Source of the DNA: QHXQ01 sp036389375
GTDB taxonomy: Bacteria > Acidobacteriota > Blastocatellia > Pyrinomonadales > Pyrinomonadaceae
Assembly (NCBI GenBank): GCA_036389375.1
Contig: DASVQA010000076.1
Span: 1-64,000, forward strand
Length of the DNA stretch: 64,000 nt
Direction of reading: 5' to 3'
Translations under genes and position numbers: made by a program
Part shown: positions 34,200-41,488 of the stretch, piece by piece
Numbering within the stretch: position 1 is the stretch's first letter
How the letters are laid out: every line of letters starts with the position of its first letter
Notes under the pieces: generated by a model
The model's input: only the letters and a program-made list of their open reading frames with translations
Told to the model about the DNA's origin: nothing
The model's database searches: none

Positions 34200-34924
34200 G
34201 CGTTCTTGATGACGAAGGTGCTGGCCGCTTTGTCGTGGATAGTCTGCTTCTTCTCGTCCCAGAGGGGAAAGAGCAGGTCAACGATCACGAGCACCGAGCC
34301 GACCATCGGCACAAGCCCCAGACCGCTCTGCACCACGAGACGCAGAATCAGCGTGCCGATGGACGGGATGTTGCCGCCCGCGTCCACGACCTTGAGGTGC
34401 TGCGTGTTCTGCCCGATGGACGCGCCGCGTTTGCTGACGAGGTACACCTTGTTGTAGATGCCGAAGCCGAAGACGGACAGGAAGGTGATGAACGTGCCGA
34501 AACAGATGATGCCGCCGGGCAGCGGGTTGTTATCACCGCCGACCGCACCCGCGCCGCCCGCCAGCACCATGAAAATGATGAGCAGCACGATGCCGATGCC
34601 GATGCTGATGCCGTAGTCGATCAATGCGCCAACGGCGCGGTCGCCCCACTGCGCGTAGTTCATGGCCGCGCCGTAGGTCGGCGCAGGCGTGGCGTAGCCG
34701 TAGGCGACGGGGGGCGGCGGCGGCGTCTGGAAAGTCGGATTGGGGGGCGGTGGCGGAGCGTAAGGGCTGCCCTGCGGTGCGCTGCTGCTGCCGATTGGGG
34801 GCGCGTTTAGGTCTTCGGTCGGCGTGCGCCAAGCGCCGGGCGCGGGCGCGAGCGCCGCGCCACACTGGACGCAGAATTTAGTGCCGTCAACATTGTTCGT
34901 GCCACAAGATGCGCAAATGGCCAT
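34196..34924 (-). CDS. RDD-family membrane protein with N-terminal zinc ribbon
   Basis: 242 residues. A four-Cys zinc ribbon (Cys4, Cys7, Cys18, Cys21: CASCGTNNVDGTKFCVQCG) is followed by a Pro-rich linker (about 45-85) and an RDD domain with three hydrophobic helices, the Asp in DRAVGALIDY and the last RDD-type Asp near DLLFPLWD. RDD proteins are transporter-like or housekeeping membrane proteins of unclear function. GAAGGAG before the ATG is a strong ribosome site. It lies between an unknown gene and the coupled DUF2752 gene. Confidence 0.85.
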   Translation of the reverse strand: MAICASCGTNNVDGTKFCVQCGAALAPAPGAWRTPTEDLNAPPIGSSSAPQGSPYAPPPPPNPTFQTPPPPPVAYGYATPAPTYGAAMNYAQWGDRAVGALIDYGISIGIGIVLLIIFMVLAGGAGAVGGDNNPLPGGIICFGTFITFLSVFGFGIYNKVYLVSKRGASIGQNTQHLKVVDAGGNIPSIGTLILRLVVQSGLGLVPMVGSVLVIVDLLFPLWDEKKQTIHDKAASTFVIKNA

Positions 34925-34967
34925 GTGCTTCTCCTTCGAGGGGGTTGATTGCTGTCGTGCGATTTAT

Positions 34968-35804
34968 TCAAGCGACGGCGGGCAGCCAGAAAGTCTGTCC
35001 GTCGGCGACGAGGCGGCGCAAGCCCAGAGCGGGCAACTCTTTCTCATGAACACCGAGAAAAGTAAAGTGCGGCAGGTCGCTCTGCACGGTTTGAAACCAG
35101 CCGTGCCGCGCTAATGTAGCGCGCGCCTGCGCGTTCGTAAACTCGGCCACGTCGAATGCGATCAAAGCCAGATGCTGCGACGCGCCGGGCGCAGCCACCG
35201 AGTAGAGAATAGATTTAGAAAAATCCTTGCTGCAAAACAGCCCGCGTGCTTCGAGCGCAAGCACGGCCGCGATCTGTTCAGCCGGTGCCAGCGCGCGCAC
35301 GCGTGCCGCTTCCGCCGCCGGCAGGCATTCCGCCAGCAGCCAGTGGTCGAGCGCCGGTTCGACGCGTGAAGCCCACAGTCGCAGCGTGTCGGCGTAGGTG
35401 CGACGGGCCGCCTCTGCACCGCCGCGCGGCGTCAGATTAAAGCCCGCCGCCTGCGCTTGCGCGCGGGCGGCGACGAGGGCGGTGAGCGCCGCCGGTTGCA
35501 GTTCGATGATTGTGTCGCCAAACACCTCGGCGCGCAGTTCGGTCGCCGCTTGAAACGCTTCGACCTCGGCGGCGCTGCGAAACACGCAGGTGGGCGGCAC
35601 GCGCACGCTCGCAGCCGCCAGAAACATCGCGCCGTACTCCGTCAGCAGTCGCCGCGCGACCGGATCGTGCAGGTCGCAGATCTCCGCGACCGTCATGCCG
35701 CGCGCAGCGAGCGCGCGCGTGAGCGCGGCGTAGAAGGGCGAGGCCATAAAAGCTTGTGCGCCTCCGGTATCTGCTGTTGTGCTCGCGTGGTTGCTGTCGC
35801 GCAT
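34968..35804 (-). CDS. hypothetical protein, 278 residues
   Basis: I do not recognise the family. The product is soluble with no signal peptide, Ala-rich and helical up to about residue 190, then with beta-like segments (HLALIAFDVAEF; LPHFTFLGVHEKELPALGL). The C-terminus resembles a peptidase-like beta end but no catalytic motif is visible. The ATG at 35804 has a weak ribosome site; an alternative ATG at 35747 follows GGAGG at a wide spacing. It heads an operon with the zinc-ribbon RDD protein and DUF2752. Confidence 0.6.
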   Translation of the reverse strand: MRDSNHASTTADTGGAQAFMASPFYAALTRALAARGMTVAEICDLHDPVARRLLTEYGAMFLAAASVRVPPTCVFRSAAEVEAFQAATELRAEVFGDTIIELQPAALTALVAARAQAQAAGFNLTPRGGAEAARRTYADTLRLWASRVEPALDHWLLAECLPAAEAARVRALAPAEQIAAVLALEARGLFCSKDFSKSILYSVAAPGASQHLALIAFDVAEFTNAQARATLARHGWFQTVQSDLPHFTFLGVHEKELPALGLRRLVADGQTFWLPAVA

Positions 35805-35923
35805 GCGGCTCGTCGTGACCCTGCGCGGACGCCCGGAGGCGGTCGGCGTGCAGTCCGTTTTGCGTTATGCTAACAGGAGTTGGCAGTGAACGGAAGAAGG
35901 TTGCGGGGACACGCGAGGGCGTA

Positions 35924-36298
35924 ATGGAGCAACTGGCACAATTTCGCGCGACGCTGGCGACCTACCGCAAGCACGGCTGGCAACTCCGGCGCGTGCTGAT
36001 GCGCCCCGACACGCTCGCGGCGCTGCAACAGACGAACGGCGACGAGGCGTCGGCCACGCCGCGCTTTGAAGACGTGGGCGTGCAGCCTGCCGCCTTCGAC
36101 GCCATGTGGCTTGCGCGCCCCTCGCACGCCGGGCGCGAAGCGTGGGAGTTGCGGCTCATAGCCGAGCCGCCTTATGCGCTCTTTGAGTTGTTTGAACCGG
36201 ACGAGGCGGAAGAAGACCGCGCAGACGTGCGCCGCGAGATGGAAGCAAGGCTCAGAGAAATGGTGAGCGGTGAAGGCGAGCCGGCGCACGATGAATGA
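35924..36298 (+). CDS. small acidic hypothetical protein
   Basis: 124 residues from the ATG at 35924, with GAGGG just upstream. Unknown family. The fold appears alpha/beta: an initial helix (EQLAQFRATLATYRKHGW), RRVLMRPDTLAALQQ, then a strand-rich part (EAWELRLIAEPPYALFELFEP) and a charged C-terminal helix. There is no signal or membrane segment. It is divergent from the 278-residue gene and convergent with the PDZ gene, so it is an isolated transcription unit. Confidence 0.6.
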   Translation: MEQLAQFRATLATYRKHGWQLRRVLMRPDTLAALQQTNGDEASATPRFEDVGVQPAAFDAMWLARPSHAGREAWELRLIAEPPYALFELFEPDEAEEDRADVRREMEARLREMVSGEGEPAHDE

Positions 36299-36357
36299 AC
36301 GATGAAGGAGAACCGGCCTCTCCGCAGTCTATCGTTCGGCGCGCACGCTCGTCCCTT

Positions 36358-37398
36358 TTATCTCCGGCCCATCTTGACGGGAATCACCATGCGCTGACCG
36401 GCACGCATAACGGCGACGTTCACGGTCTGACCGGGCGCAGCGCGATGGATGCGCGCTTCAAATTCGGCTGTGGTGCGAATCGGCGTGCCGTTGAACTCGA
36501 CGACGATGTCGCCCTCTTGCAGTCCGGCCAGATCGGCCGGGCGGTTGGTGATGACTTCGCCTAGCTCGACGCCGTGCAGGTTCGTGCCCGGCACAGGCAC
36601 GCGCTCGAAATTGTCCACGCCAAGAAAGCCTTCGGGGCCGCCGCCCGGATTCATCAGCGAGCGACTGTCCGGGTTGAAATCGGCCGGTGAAGCGGTGGTG
36701 AGCGTCGTCACCTTCGGCTCGCCGTCGCGCAGGAAGGCAAGCTCGACCGCCTTGCCGATGGGCGTCGCGCGCAGCAGACGCGCCATGTCGGCTTCGTCCT
36801 TGGGATGTTTGCCGTCGAAGGCGGTGATGATGTCGCCGCCGACGAGACCGGCCCGCTCGGCCGGGCCGTTCGGGATCACCACATCCAGCATCACACCATC
36901 CTCGACGCCGACGAATCCGCGCGTGCCGAAGAACGAACGCGGCCCGAGCACGTTCGACGACGGCGTGTTAATCCCCAGTATGGTACGCACGTTCTGCCTG
37001 AACCTGTCGCGCAGGAAAGGCCGGCTGCGCAGCCATGTGCCGCCAAACGCCGAGGTGAGCAGGATGAACATCAGCGGCCACATGAGCCAGTTTGAGCGCC
37101 CGCCGCAAAACGAGCGCGCGCGGCGCGGCATGGCGCTGGGCGCAAGCGTGGTGGTCGGCGGCGCGGGCGCTTGCGCCATCGTCTGCGGCGTGGGTGTGAC
37201 CGCGACGGGCAGCGTGCCGTCAAAGCGCATCGTCTCAACGTACTCGGCGATGCCTTCGCCAAGCCGGTAGCCGCACGTGCGACAGAAGCGCATGCCGCGC
37301 AGCAGCCCGGCATGACAGTTTGGGCAGGAGAGTGTCTCGACGGCGAACGGGCGGGCAGTTTTGTTCGCGTCTGCCTGTTGATTGGTCTCCATGAGCAT
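36358..37398 (-). CDS. membrane-anchored protein with zinc ribbon and two PDZ domains
   Basis: 346 residues. A zinc ribbon (Cys25, Cys28, Cys39, Cys42) is followed by a Pro/Thr-rich linker and one transmembrane helix near 105-122. Two PDZ domains follow: the first contains GPAERAGLVGGDIITAFDG near 175-210, the second PADLAGLQEGDIVVEFNG near 280-310. There is no protease domain, so it is probably a scaffold or chaperone that binds C-terminal tails on the outer face. Zinc-ribbon plus membrane-domain combinations recur in the nearby RDD gene. Function beyond that is open. Confidence 0.85.
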   Translation of the reverse strand: MLMETNQQADANKTARPFAVETLSCPNCHAGLLRGMRFCRTCGYRLGEGIAEYVETMRFDGTLPVAVTPTPQTMAQAPAPPTTTLAPSAMPRRARSFCGGRSNWLMWPLMFILLTSAFGGTWLRSRPFLRDRFRQNVRTILGINTPSSNVLGPRSFFGTRGFVGVEDGVMLDVVIPNGPAERAGLVGGDIITAFDGKHPKDEADMARLLRATPIGKAVELAFLRDGEPKVTTLTTASPADFNPDSRSLMNPGGGPEGFLGVDNFERVPVPGTNLHGVELGEVITNRPADLAGLQEGDIVVEFNGTPIRTTAEFEARIHRAAPGQTVNVAVMRAGQRMVIPVKMGRR

Positions 37399-37667
37399 GT
37401 ACCTTAAGATTGGTCGGGCGTTTGCCTACGAGGGCACTGCATCCGAGTTACCGGCGCGTCACAAAACTATTACGCGTGCCGGGACGCGCCGGTTGCACAT
37501 TGTTATGCCGCAGCATAAACTTTACACCTGAACGAGTAACGAAAGCACGCGCGCGGGCAACGGAAGCGACCAGAACGTGTCCTTAAAGAACAGTCCAAGC
37601 GCAAGGCTGAAAACGCCCGGGCGCGTCTGCGCCGCCAGAAGTTTGCAAGCGAAAGGTAAACCCGACC

Positions 37668-37886
37668 GTGGAAGTAGTCAAAGCACTCGCCGCCCTGAAG
37701 CCGCTCTACGGCAAGGACAACGTAGAGGTTGTGACCGAAGACGGGCAGCGCGTGCGCGGGCTTGTCAAGAGCATGCGCCAAACGCAGGCGCTCACCAAGC
37801 CCAGCGTCAAGATTCAACGCGCCGACGGCGAGATCATCAAGATCGCCTTCGACTCCATCGCCGAAATCATTGATCATAATCAATAA
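37668..37886 (+). CDS. small conserved-looking hypothetical protein (GTG start)
   Basis: 72 residues from the GTG at 37668, which has an AAAGG site about 12 bases upstream. The compact sequence (GKDNVEVVTEDGQRVRGLVKSM, then VKIQRADGEIIKIAFDSIAEI) looks like a small beta-barrel of the SH3/Sm or KOW type. No known domain can be claimed. No signal peptide. The heptamer-type hairpin follows its stop by four bases. Confidence 0.6.
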   Translation: MEVVKALAALKPLYGKDNVEVVTEDGQRVRGLVKSMRQTQALTKPSVKIQRADGEIIKIAFDSIAEIIDHNQ

Positions 37887-37889
37887 CGG

Positions 37890-37951
37890 AGTCCGCAGCG
37901 TCCAGCGAGTCAAAAAGCAGTTGTCCTTTGACTCTCTGGACTCTCCCGACT
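37890..37951. repeat. heptamer-array hairpin 2 (GAGTCCA type)
   Basis: The left arm divides as GTCCGCA, GCGTCCA, GCGAGTC, AAA; the complement of the right arm as GTCGGGA, GAGTCCA, GAGAGTC, AAA. The arms thus keep seven-base periodicity and pair with few mismatches. It sits between a small gene and the helical-repeat gene, both on the plus strand. Confidence 0.7.
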
Positions 37952-38008
37952 TGTTTTAACTATAGTACACATCATGCGAGCGCGCGCTTTCGCCTCGCAT
38001 GTGGTGCG

Positions 38009-38650
38009 ATGGAGAAAAGCTCGAACATGACGATGGAAGAGTTGGGCGGGCGCGTGGCGAGCGTGTGGGCGGGCTTGCGGCCGGCGACGCGCAACCTCGT
38101 CGAGCGCGCACTGCAACAGCAGTCGCCACCCGCCGCACCCGTCGCGCGCACCACCGCCGCCTACGACGCGCGCGCCGAATGGGAGTTGAGCCGTCTGCTC
38201 GCCGCGCTGGATGAGCGCGTGCGCGAACAGAGCGCGATCTCTATGAGTCTCGAACAGACGCGGGAACTGGGGCGCGTCGCGGAGGCTTGCGCGCTCGTCC
38301 TGCATCACGAGGCGCGCTCGGCCGAAGTCTTCGCGCAACTCTTCGAGCGCGCCCTGCGCGCACATGATTATCGCCGCGTGGACACAATCGCCGACACGCT
38401 CGCGCCGCGTCTGCCGCCAAGCGAAATTTGCGAACTCGCGCGCCACGCCAACCCGGCCGTGCGCGCGCTCGCCAACGAGGCGCTGGCGCAAGCGCCGACC
38501 TCGACGCTCGTTGACCTGCTAGGCGATCCGGTGGACGCAGAAGTGGCGCGCGACGCGCTCGCCGCGCAAGCCGACGATTACGGCTCGGACGAAGCGCGCT
38601 GGCTGCTCAATGCGCTCGAACGCGCCGACGAACTCGAAGACGACGAATAA
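38009..38650 (+). CDS. helical-repeat (HEAT-like) hypothetical protein
   Basis: 213 residues from the ATG at 38009; a further ATG at 38027 is possible. The product is strongly helical, Ala/Arg/Glu-rich and soluble, with HEAT-like pairs such as LARHANPAVRALANEALAQAP and LLGDPVDAEVARDALAAQA. An opening ATVWAGL... segment has no motif. A similar style of helical repeats recurs in the 53731-54942 protein, but I see no clear homology. A TATAGT box at 37962-37967 may be the -10. A terminator follows directly. Confidence 0.65.
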   Translation: MEKSSNMTMEELGGRVASVWAGLRPATRNLVERALQQQSPPAAPVARTTAAYDARAEWELSRLLAALDERVREQSAISMSLEQTRELGRVAEACALVLHHEARSAEVFAQLFERALRAHDYRRVDTIADTLAPRLPPSEICELARHANPAVRALANEALAQAPTSTLVDLLGDPVDAEVARDALAAQADDYGSDEARWLLNALERADELEDDE

Positions 38651-38651
38651 A

Positions 38652-38679
38652 AAAAGCCGCTCAAACCTGAGCGGCTTTT
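38652..38679. terminator. rho-independent terminator
   Basis: AAAAGCCGCTCA and its complement with a four-base loop and TTTT, two bases after the stop of the helical-repeat gene. It also faces the convergent ispH stop at 38707. Confidence 0.95.
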
Positions 38680-38706
38680 CACTTTCATCCGGCAAACTGT
38701 TCGCCT

Positions 38707-39561
38707 TCAACTCTGCGCTGCCGCGCCGATCTCGCGCAGGCGTGCGAGCGTCTGCTCGATCAGCCAGTTCGGCGTCGAAGCGCCGGCGGTCACACCGACG
38801 CGCGCCACGCCGCGCAAATCCGCCGCGTCAATCTCGTCGGGTGTCTCGATCAGAAAACTGCGCGCGCACTGTTCCTTGCAGACCGAAAGCAGCTTGATGC
38901 TGTTTGACGAATGCTTGCCGCCGATCACGTAGAACGCGTCCACATGCCCGGCGAGCGCGCGGGCCGCGTCCTGCCGGTCGCGTGTGGCCGAACAGATGGT
39001 GTTGACGATCTGCGGTTCGCTGTCGGCCTTGAGGCGCACGGCGTCGGCGGCTTCCAGAAACGTGCTCAACTTGATCGTTGTCTGCGAAACGACCAGCGGC
39101 GCGTGCAGCTTGGGCAGGCCCGCCACTTCGCTCGCGTCGCGGACGACGTGTGCATTGTTGGGTGCGTAGCCTTTGACGCCGATCATCTCCGGATGGTCTG
39201 GATTGCCGACCACGACCACGTCGCGCCCCTCGTGGGCGGCGCGCTCGGCAAGCTTCTGCACCTTCGTGACGAACGGGCACGTCGCATCAATGACACGCTC
39301 GGCGCGCGCTTCCAACTCGCGCTGCACTTCAGGCGTCACGCCATGCGCGCGGATGACGGCGGTGATGCCTGTCTCCACCTCTGCGGGCGCGTTGATGGTC
39401 GCCACGCCTTCGGCTTCGAGTCGCCCGATCTCCTGCGTGTTGTGGATGAGCGGCCCCAGCGTGCGCACCTTTGCGCCGTCTTGGAGTGCTTCTTCAACCA
39501 TCTCGACGGCGCGCTCGACGCCGAAGCAGAAGCCGTATTCCTCAGCTAAGAGAACCTGCAT
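38707..39561 (-). CDS. ispH: 4-hydroxy-3-methylbut-2-enyl diphosphate reductase
   Basis: 284 residues, normal IspH length. The three iron-sulfur cysteines are in place: Cys12 in GFCFGVERA, Cys95 in DATCPFV and Cys190 in NTICSATRDRQ. Substrate residues His40 (LIHN), His73 (RAHG) and Glu125-region EMIG are also present, with GKHSSNS and TAGASTP near the end. The enzyme makes isopentenyl and dimethylallyl diphosphate in the last step of the MEP pathway, in the cytoplasm. It lies 18 bases after a small hypothetical gene on the same strand. Confidence 0.97.
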   Translation of the reverse strand: MQVLLAEEYGFCFGVERAVEMVEEALQDGAKVRTLGPLIHNTQEIGRLEAEGVATINAPAEVETGITAVIRAHGVTPEVQRELEARAERVIDATCPFVTKVQKLAERAAHEGRDVVVVGNPDHPEMIGVKGYAPNNAHVVRDASEVAGLPKLHAPLVVSQTTIKLSTFLEAADAVRLKADSEPQIVNTICSATRDRQDAARALAGHVDAFYVIGGKHSSNSIKLLSVCKEQCARSFLIETPDEIDAADLRGVARVGVTAGASTPNWLIEQTLARLREIGAAAQS

Positions 39562-39579
39562 AAGTTTTACGCGAACTGT

Positions 39580-39858
39580 TTAGACCGTGCCCGGCGGTTG
39601 ATCCGTTACGTGCGGCGTGGGCGTGCGTCGCCGGGCCCACTCTGCGCGCAAGCGGTCGCCGCCTGCCACGGCCTGCTCGATCCAGTCAATGTTCTTGTCG
39701 GCGAACCAGCCGACCGCGCCCCAGAAGTTCTTCTGCAACTCGCCGAGCCGGTGTGCCGCATCCTGCGGCAGGATCGCGTAGGACGCTTCGCAGAATTGGC
39801 GCAGCGCGTCGCAAATGGAAGCGCAGGAACGATTCGGTGTCTGGTTTGTGTTATCCAT
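39580..39858 (-). CDS. small hypothetical protein upstream of ispH
   Basis: 92 residues from the ATG at 39858, which has GGAG nine bases upstream. A Cys-containing N-terminal segment (CASICDALRQFCEASYAIL) is followed by a helix with LGELQKNFWGAVGWFADKNIDWIEQAVAGG. There is no known motif, signal or membrane segment. It lies 18 bases before ispH on the same strand and is probably cotranscribed with it, but a functional link is not supported. Confidence 0.55.
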   Translation of the reverse strand: MDNTNQTPNRSCASICDALRQFCEASYAILPQDAAHRLGELQKNFWGAVGWFADKNIDWIEQAVAGGDRLRAEWARRRTPTPHVTDQPPGTV

Positions 39859-40263
39859 GCTCGTCACACTCCTCACACCCTCATACGGTCGCATCGCGCC
39901 GCACGTTCCCGCAGAAATAGTAGCACAGCGCCCGACGTAAGGCGCAGCGCACTCATCGGGGCGCGTAGGGGCATAGCCGGGCGTGTGTTATAGTCGAATC
40001 GTTCGCGCGCCTTTGTTCTTTAGACAATCTACTCTCGACATCGGGATTTGCGCTTCGTCCTTCTCCTTGTGCCGTCTGTTGTTTTGCACATGCACACGTG
40101 CTTCAAGGAGCCGATGTCAACACCCACACCAGCAAATAATTCAAACGCCAACGGACGACCAAGCAGATGCCCTGTGCCCGGCATAGGTGTCCTTGGCTAT
40201 TAGCGTCAGGCAGTCGCCACGCGCCGCGCAAGCGCGCAATTAGCTTTGGCAGAATAGGAAAAG
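39859..40263. other. 405-base divergent intergenic region
   Basis: It holds a TATAGT -10-like element (39989-39994) preceded by GTGTG, an AAGGAG ribosome site at 40105-40110 and the short reading frame listed separately at 40114-40203. No strong hairpin or known RNA was seen in the remainder. Confidence 0.45.
40114..40203 (+). CDS. candidate 29-residue small protein or leader peptide
   Basis: An ATG at 40114 has AAGGAG three bases upstream of CCG, an ideal ribosome site in a region otherwise without genes. The peptide has a Ser/Thr/Asn/Pro-rich first half (STPTPANNSNANG) and a C-terminal CPVPGIGVLGY. It ends 60 bases before the zinc-finger miniprotein. It could be a regulatory leader, a small secreted or modified peptide precursor, or chance; nothing identifies a class. 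Confidence 0.35.
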   Translation: MSTPTPANNSNANGRPSRCPVPGIGVLGY

Positions 40264-40506
40264 ATGAATCAGCCGCAAAGAACGCAAGCGCCGCAAACGT
40301 GTGCATGGTGCGCGGGCACGGGGAAGCGGGCCGTTTCGATGGGCTACGTCATCTCGTGTCTGGTCTGCGGCGGCAAGGGCAACGTGCTGATCGCGCAACC
40401 CGCCGGCCAGTGCCTGCAATGCGGCGGCTCCGGCCGGCGCAACGTGACCAGCCCATGCCTGACCTGCGCCGGCACGGGCTGGGGGCGCGTCTTCAGTCAG
40501 AACTGA
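40264..40506 (+). CDS. free-standing DnaJ-type zinc-finger protein
   Basis: 80 residues made up almost entirely of four CxxCxGxG-type motifs: Cys13/16 (CAWCAGTG), Cys32/35 (CLVCGGKG), Cys50/53 (CLQCGGSG) and Cys65/68 (CLTCAGTG), the layout of the DnaJ zinc-binding centre with two zinc sites, but without a J domain or C-terminal substrate-binding domain. Such miniproteins, including BSD2-like ones in plastids, act as chaperones or disulfide-related factors; the function here is unproven. A weak terminator (6-bp GC stem then TCTTTT) follows the stop. Confidence 0.82.
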   Translation: MNQPQRTQAPQTCAWCAGTGKRAVSMGYVISCLVCGGKGNVLIAQPAGQCLQCGGSGRRNVTSPCLTCAGTGWGRVFSQN

Positions 40507-40593
40507 GGCGGGCCGGGCAGAGGGCCCGTCTTTTAACTTTGGTCGCCCAAGTCGGCGCAATTAACAGTGCTCTCAGGAGTCTTAAGCAACCTT

Positions 40594-40881
40594 ATGGCTG
40601 TAACAAACAAAGTCGCGCGCGCCGAGCGCAGCGATCTCGCATCAGGGGAACAATGGCCGGGCATCGTCTCCCGCTTTCAACTTATCATCCTCGCGGCCCA
40701 ACGGAATAAACAACTGCTGCGCGGCGCGCGCCCGCGCATCGAGGCCGACACGCTCAGGCGACGCAATACCAGCATCGCGCTGGAAGAGGTCAGGCAGGGG
40801 CTTGTGCCCTTCACGAACGATAGCAAAGAGCGCGGCCCTGCCCTCGCCGAGACCGAGGCGCAGCCGGATACGTTGTTATGA
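40594..40881 (+). CDS. rpoZ: probable RNA polymerase omega subunit
   Basis: 95 residues from the ATG at 40594 (CAGGAG upstream). The core FQLIILAAQRNKQLLRGARPRIEADTLRRRNTSIALEEVRQGLVPF matches the omega pattern of a helix with RxxQL, a Pro, then the T-x-I-A-LEE helix. Omega aids assembly of the beta' subunit. The C-terminal 20 residues are variable, as in the family. Assigned on motif shape only, since omega is short; the usual neighbours gmk and spoT are not present here. Confidence 0.65.
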   Translation: MAVTNKVARAERSDLASGEQWPGIVSRFQLIILAAQRNKQLLRGARPRIEADTLRRRNTSIALEEVRQGLVPFTNDSKERGPALAETEAQPDTLL

Positions 40882-40939
40882 GCAGGCGCAACGCCGCTCC
40901 GTTCCCCTGATTGCAAGTCCGAGGTTAACTATCAAGACG

Positions 40940-41188
40940 GTGAGGCTGAAAGAGTTGCGGGTCTATATCAACCCGGCGGGCGCAGACGCGCTGGCGAAGC
41001 ACGGCGTGTTCTACAGTCGGCGCGCGGACGGCCCCTACTATCGCTGGCTCTTTGAGGAAGGACAGGCGCAATGGTGTTGCTCCCGCGTCCACCTGCCGAA
41101 CCTGACGCTCAAGACGCTCCGCATCGCACACTGGCAGACCGTGCCGGACGCGTTACGGGAGACGCTGATTGAATACTATGCGGAATAG
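40940..41188 (+). CDS. hypothetical protein, 82 residues
   Basis: The frame is read from the GTG at 40940 because upstream sequence overlaps rpoZ and has no homology. The ribosome site is poor (GAGG 16 bases away). The sequence shows VRLKELRVYINPAGADALAKHGVFYSRR and ADGPYYRWLFEEGQAQWCCSRV, an alpha/beta pattern with paired aromatic residues and one Cys-Cys. No family recognised. It lies 58 bases after the omega gene in the same direction. Confidence 0.5.
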   Translation: MRLKELRVYINPAGADALAKHGVFYSRRADGPYYRWLFEEGQAQWCCSRVHLPNLTLKTLRIAHWQTVPDALRETLIEYYAE

Positions 41189-41488
41189 GCGCGGCCCGAG
41201 CCGCCGCACCCCGCGCTTGCGTTTAAGGGATAATGCGCCGGCAAATTCGCGTCGCCGCCAGCAGGCCCGTGCGTTAGCCGGTACAATAAACGGACTGAAG
41301 CCTGTGCAACCGCTCCCTCCGGTTTGTACGCTAGAGCACATAACTGTTATATTCACCCAGGACGATCATCTTTCGACATCTGGATCGAGTTCTCACGATC
41401 TCCCTCCTTTTGCCGTCAGTTATTTGTTTCCGGCAACCCCCTCAAGTTCATTAAAATTTCAACCTGCAAAACATAGCAGAGAACTATT
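41189..41488. promoter_or_regulatory. 300-base leader region with promoter for the radical SAM gene
   Basis: TTGTAC (41324-41329) lies 17 bases from TTATAT (41347-41352), a reasonable promoter with a 5' leader of about 130 bases. The leader is T/C-rich without a strong hairpin. A further TACAAT (41282-41287) has no matched -35. Confidence 0.55.
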
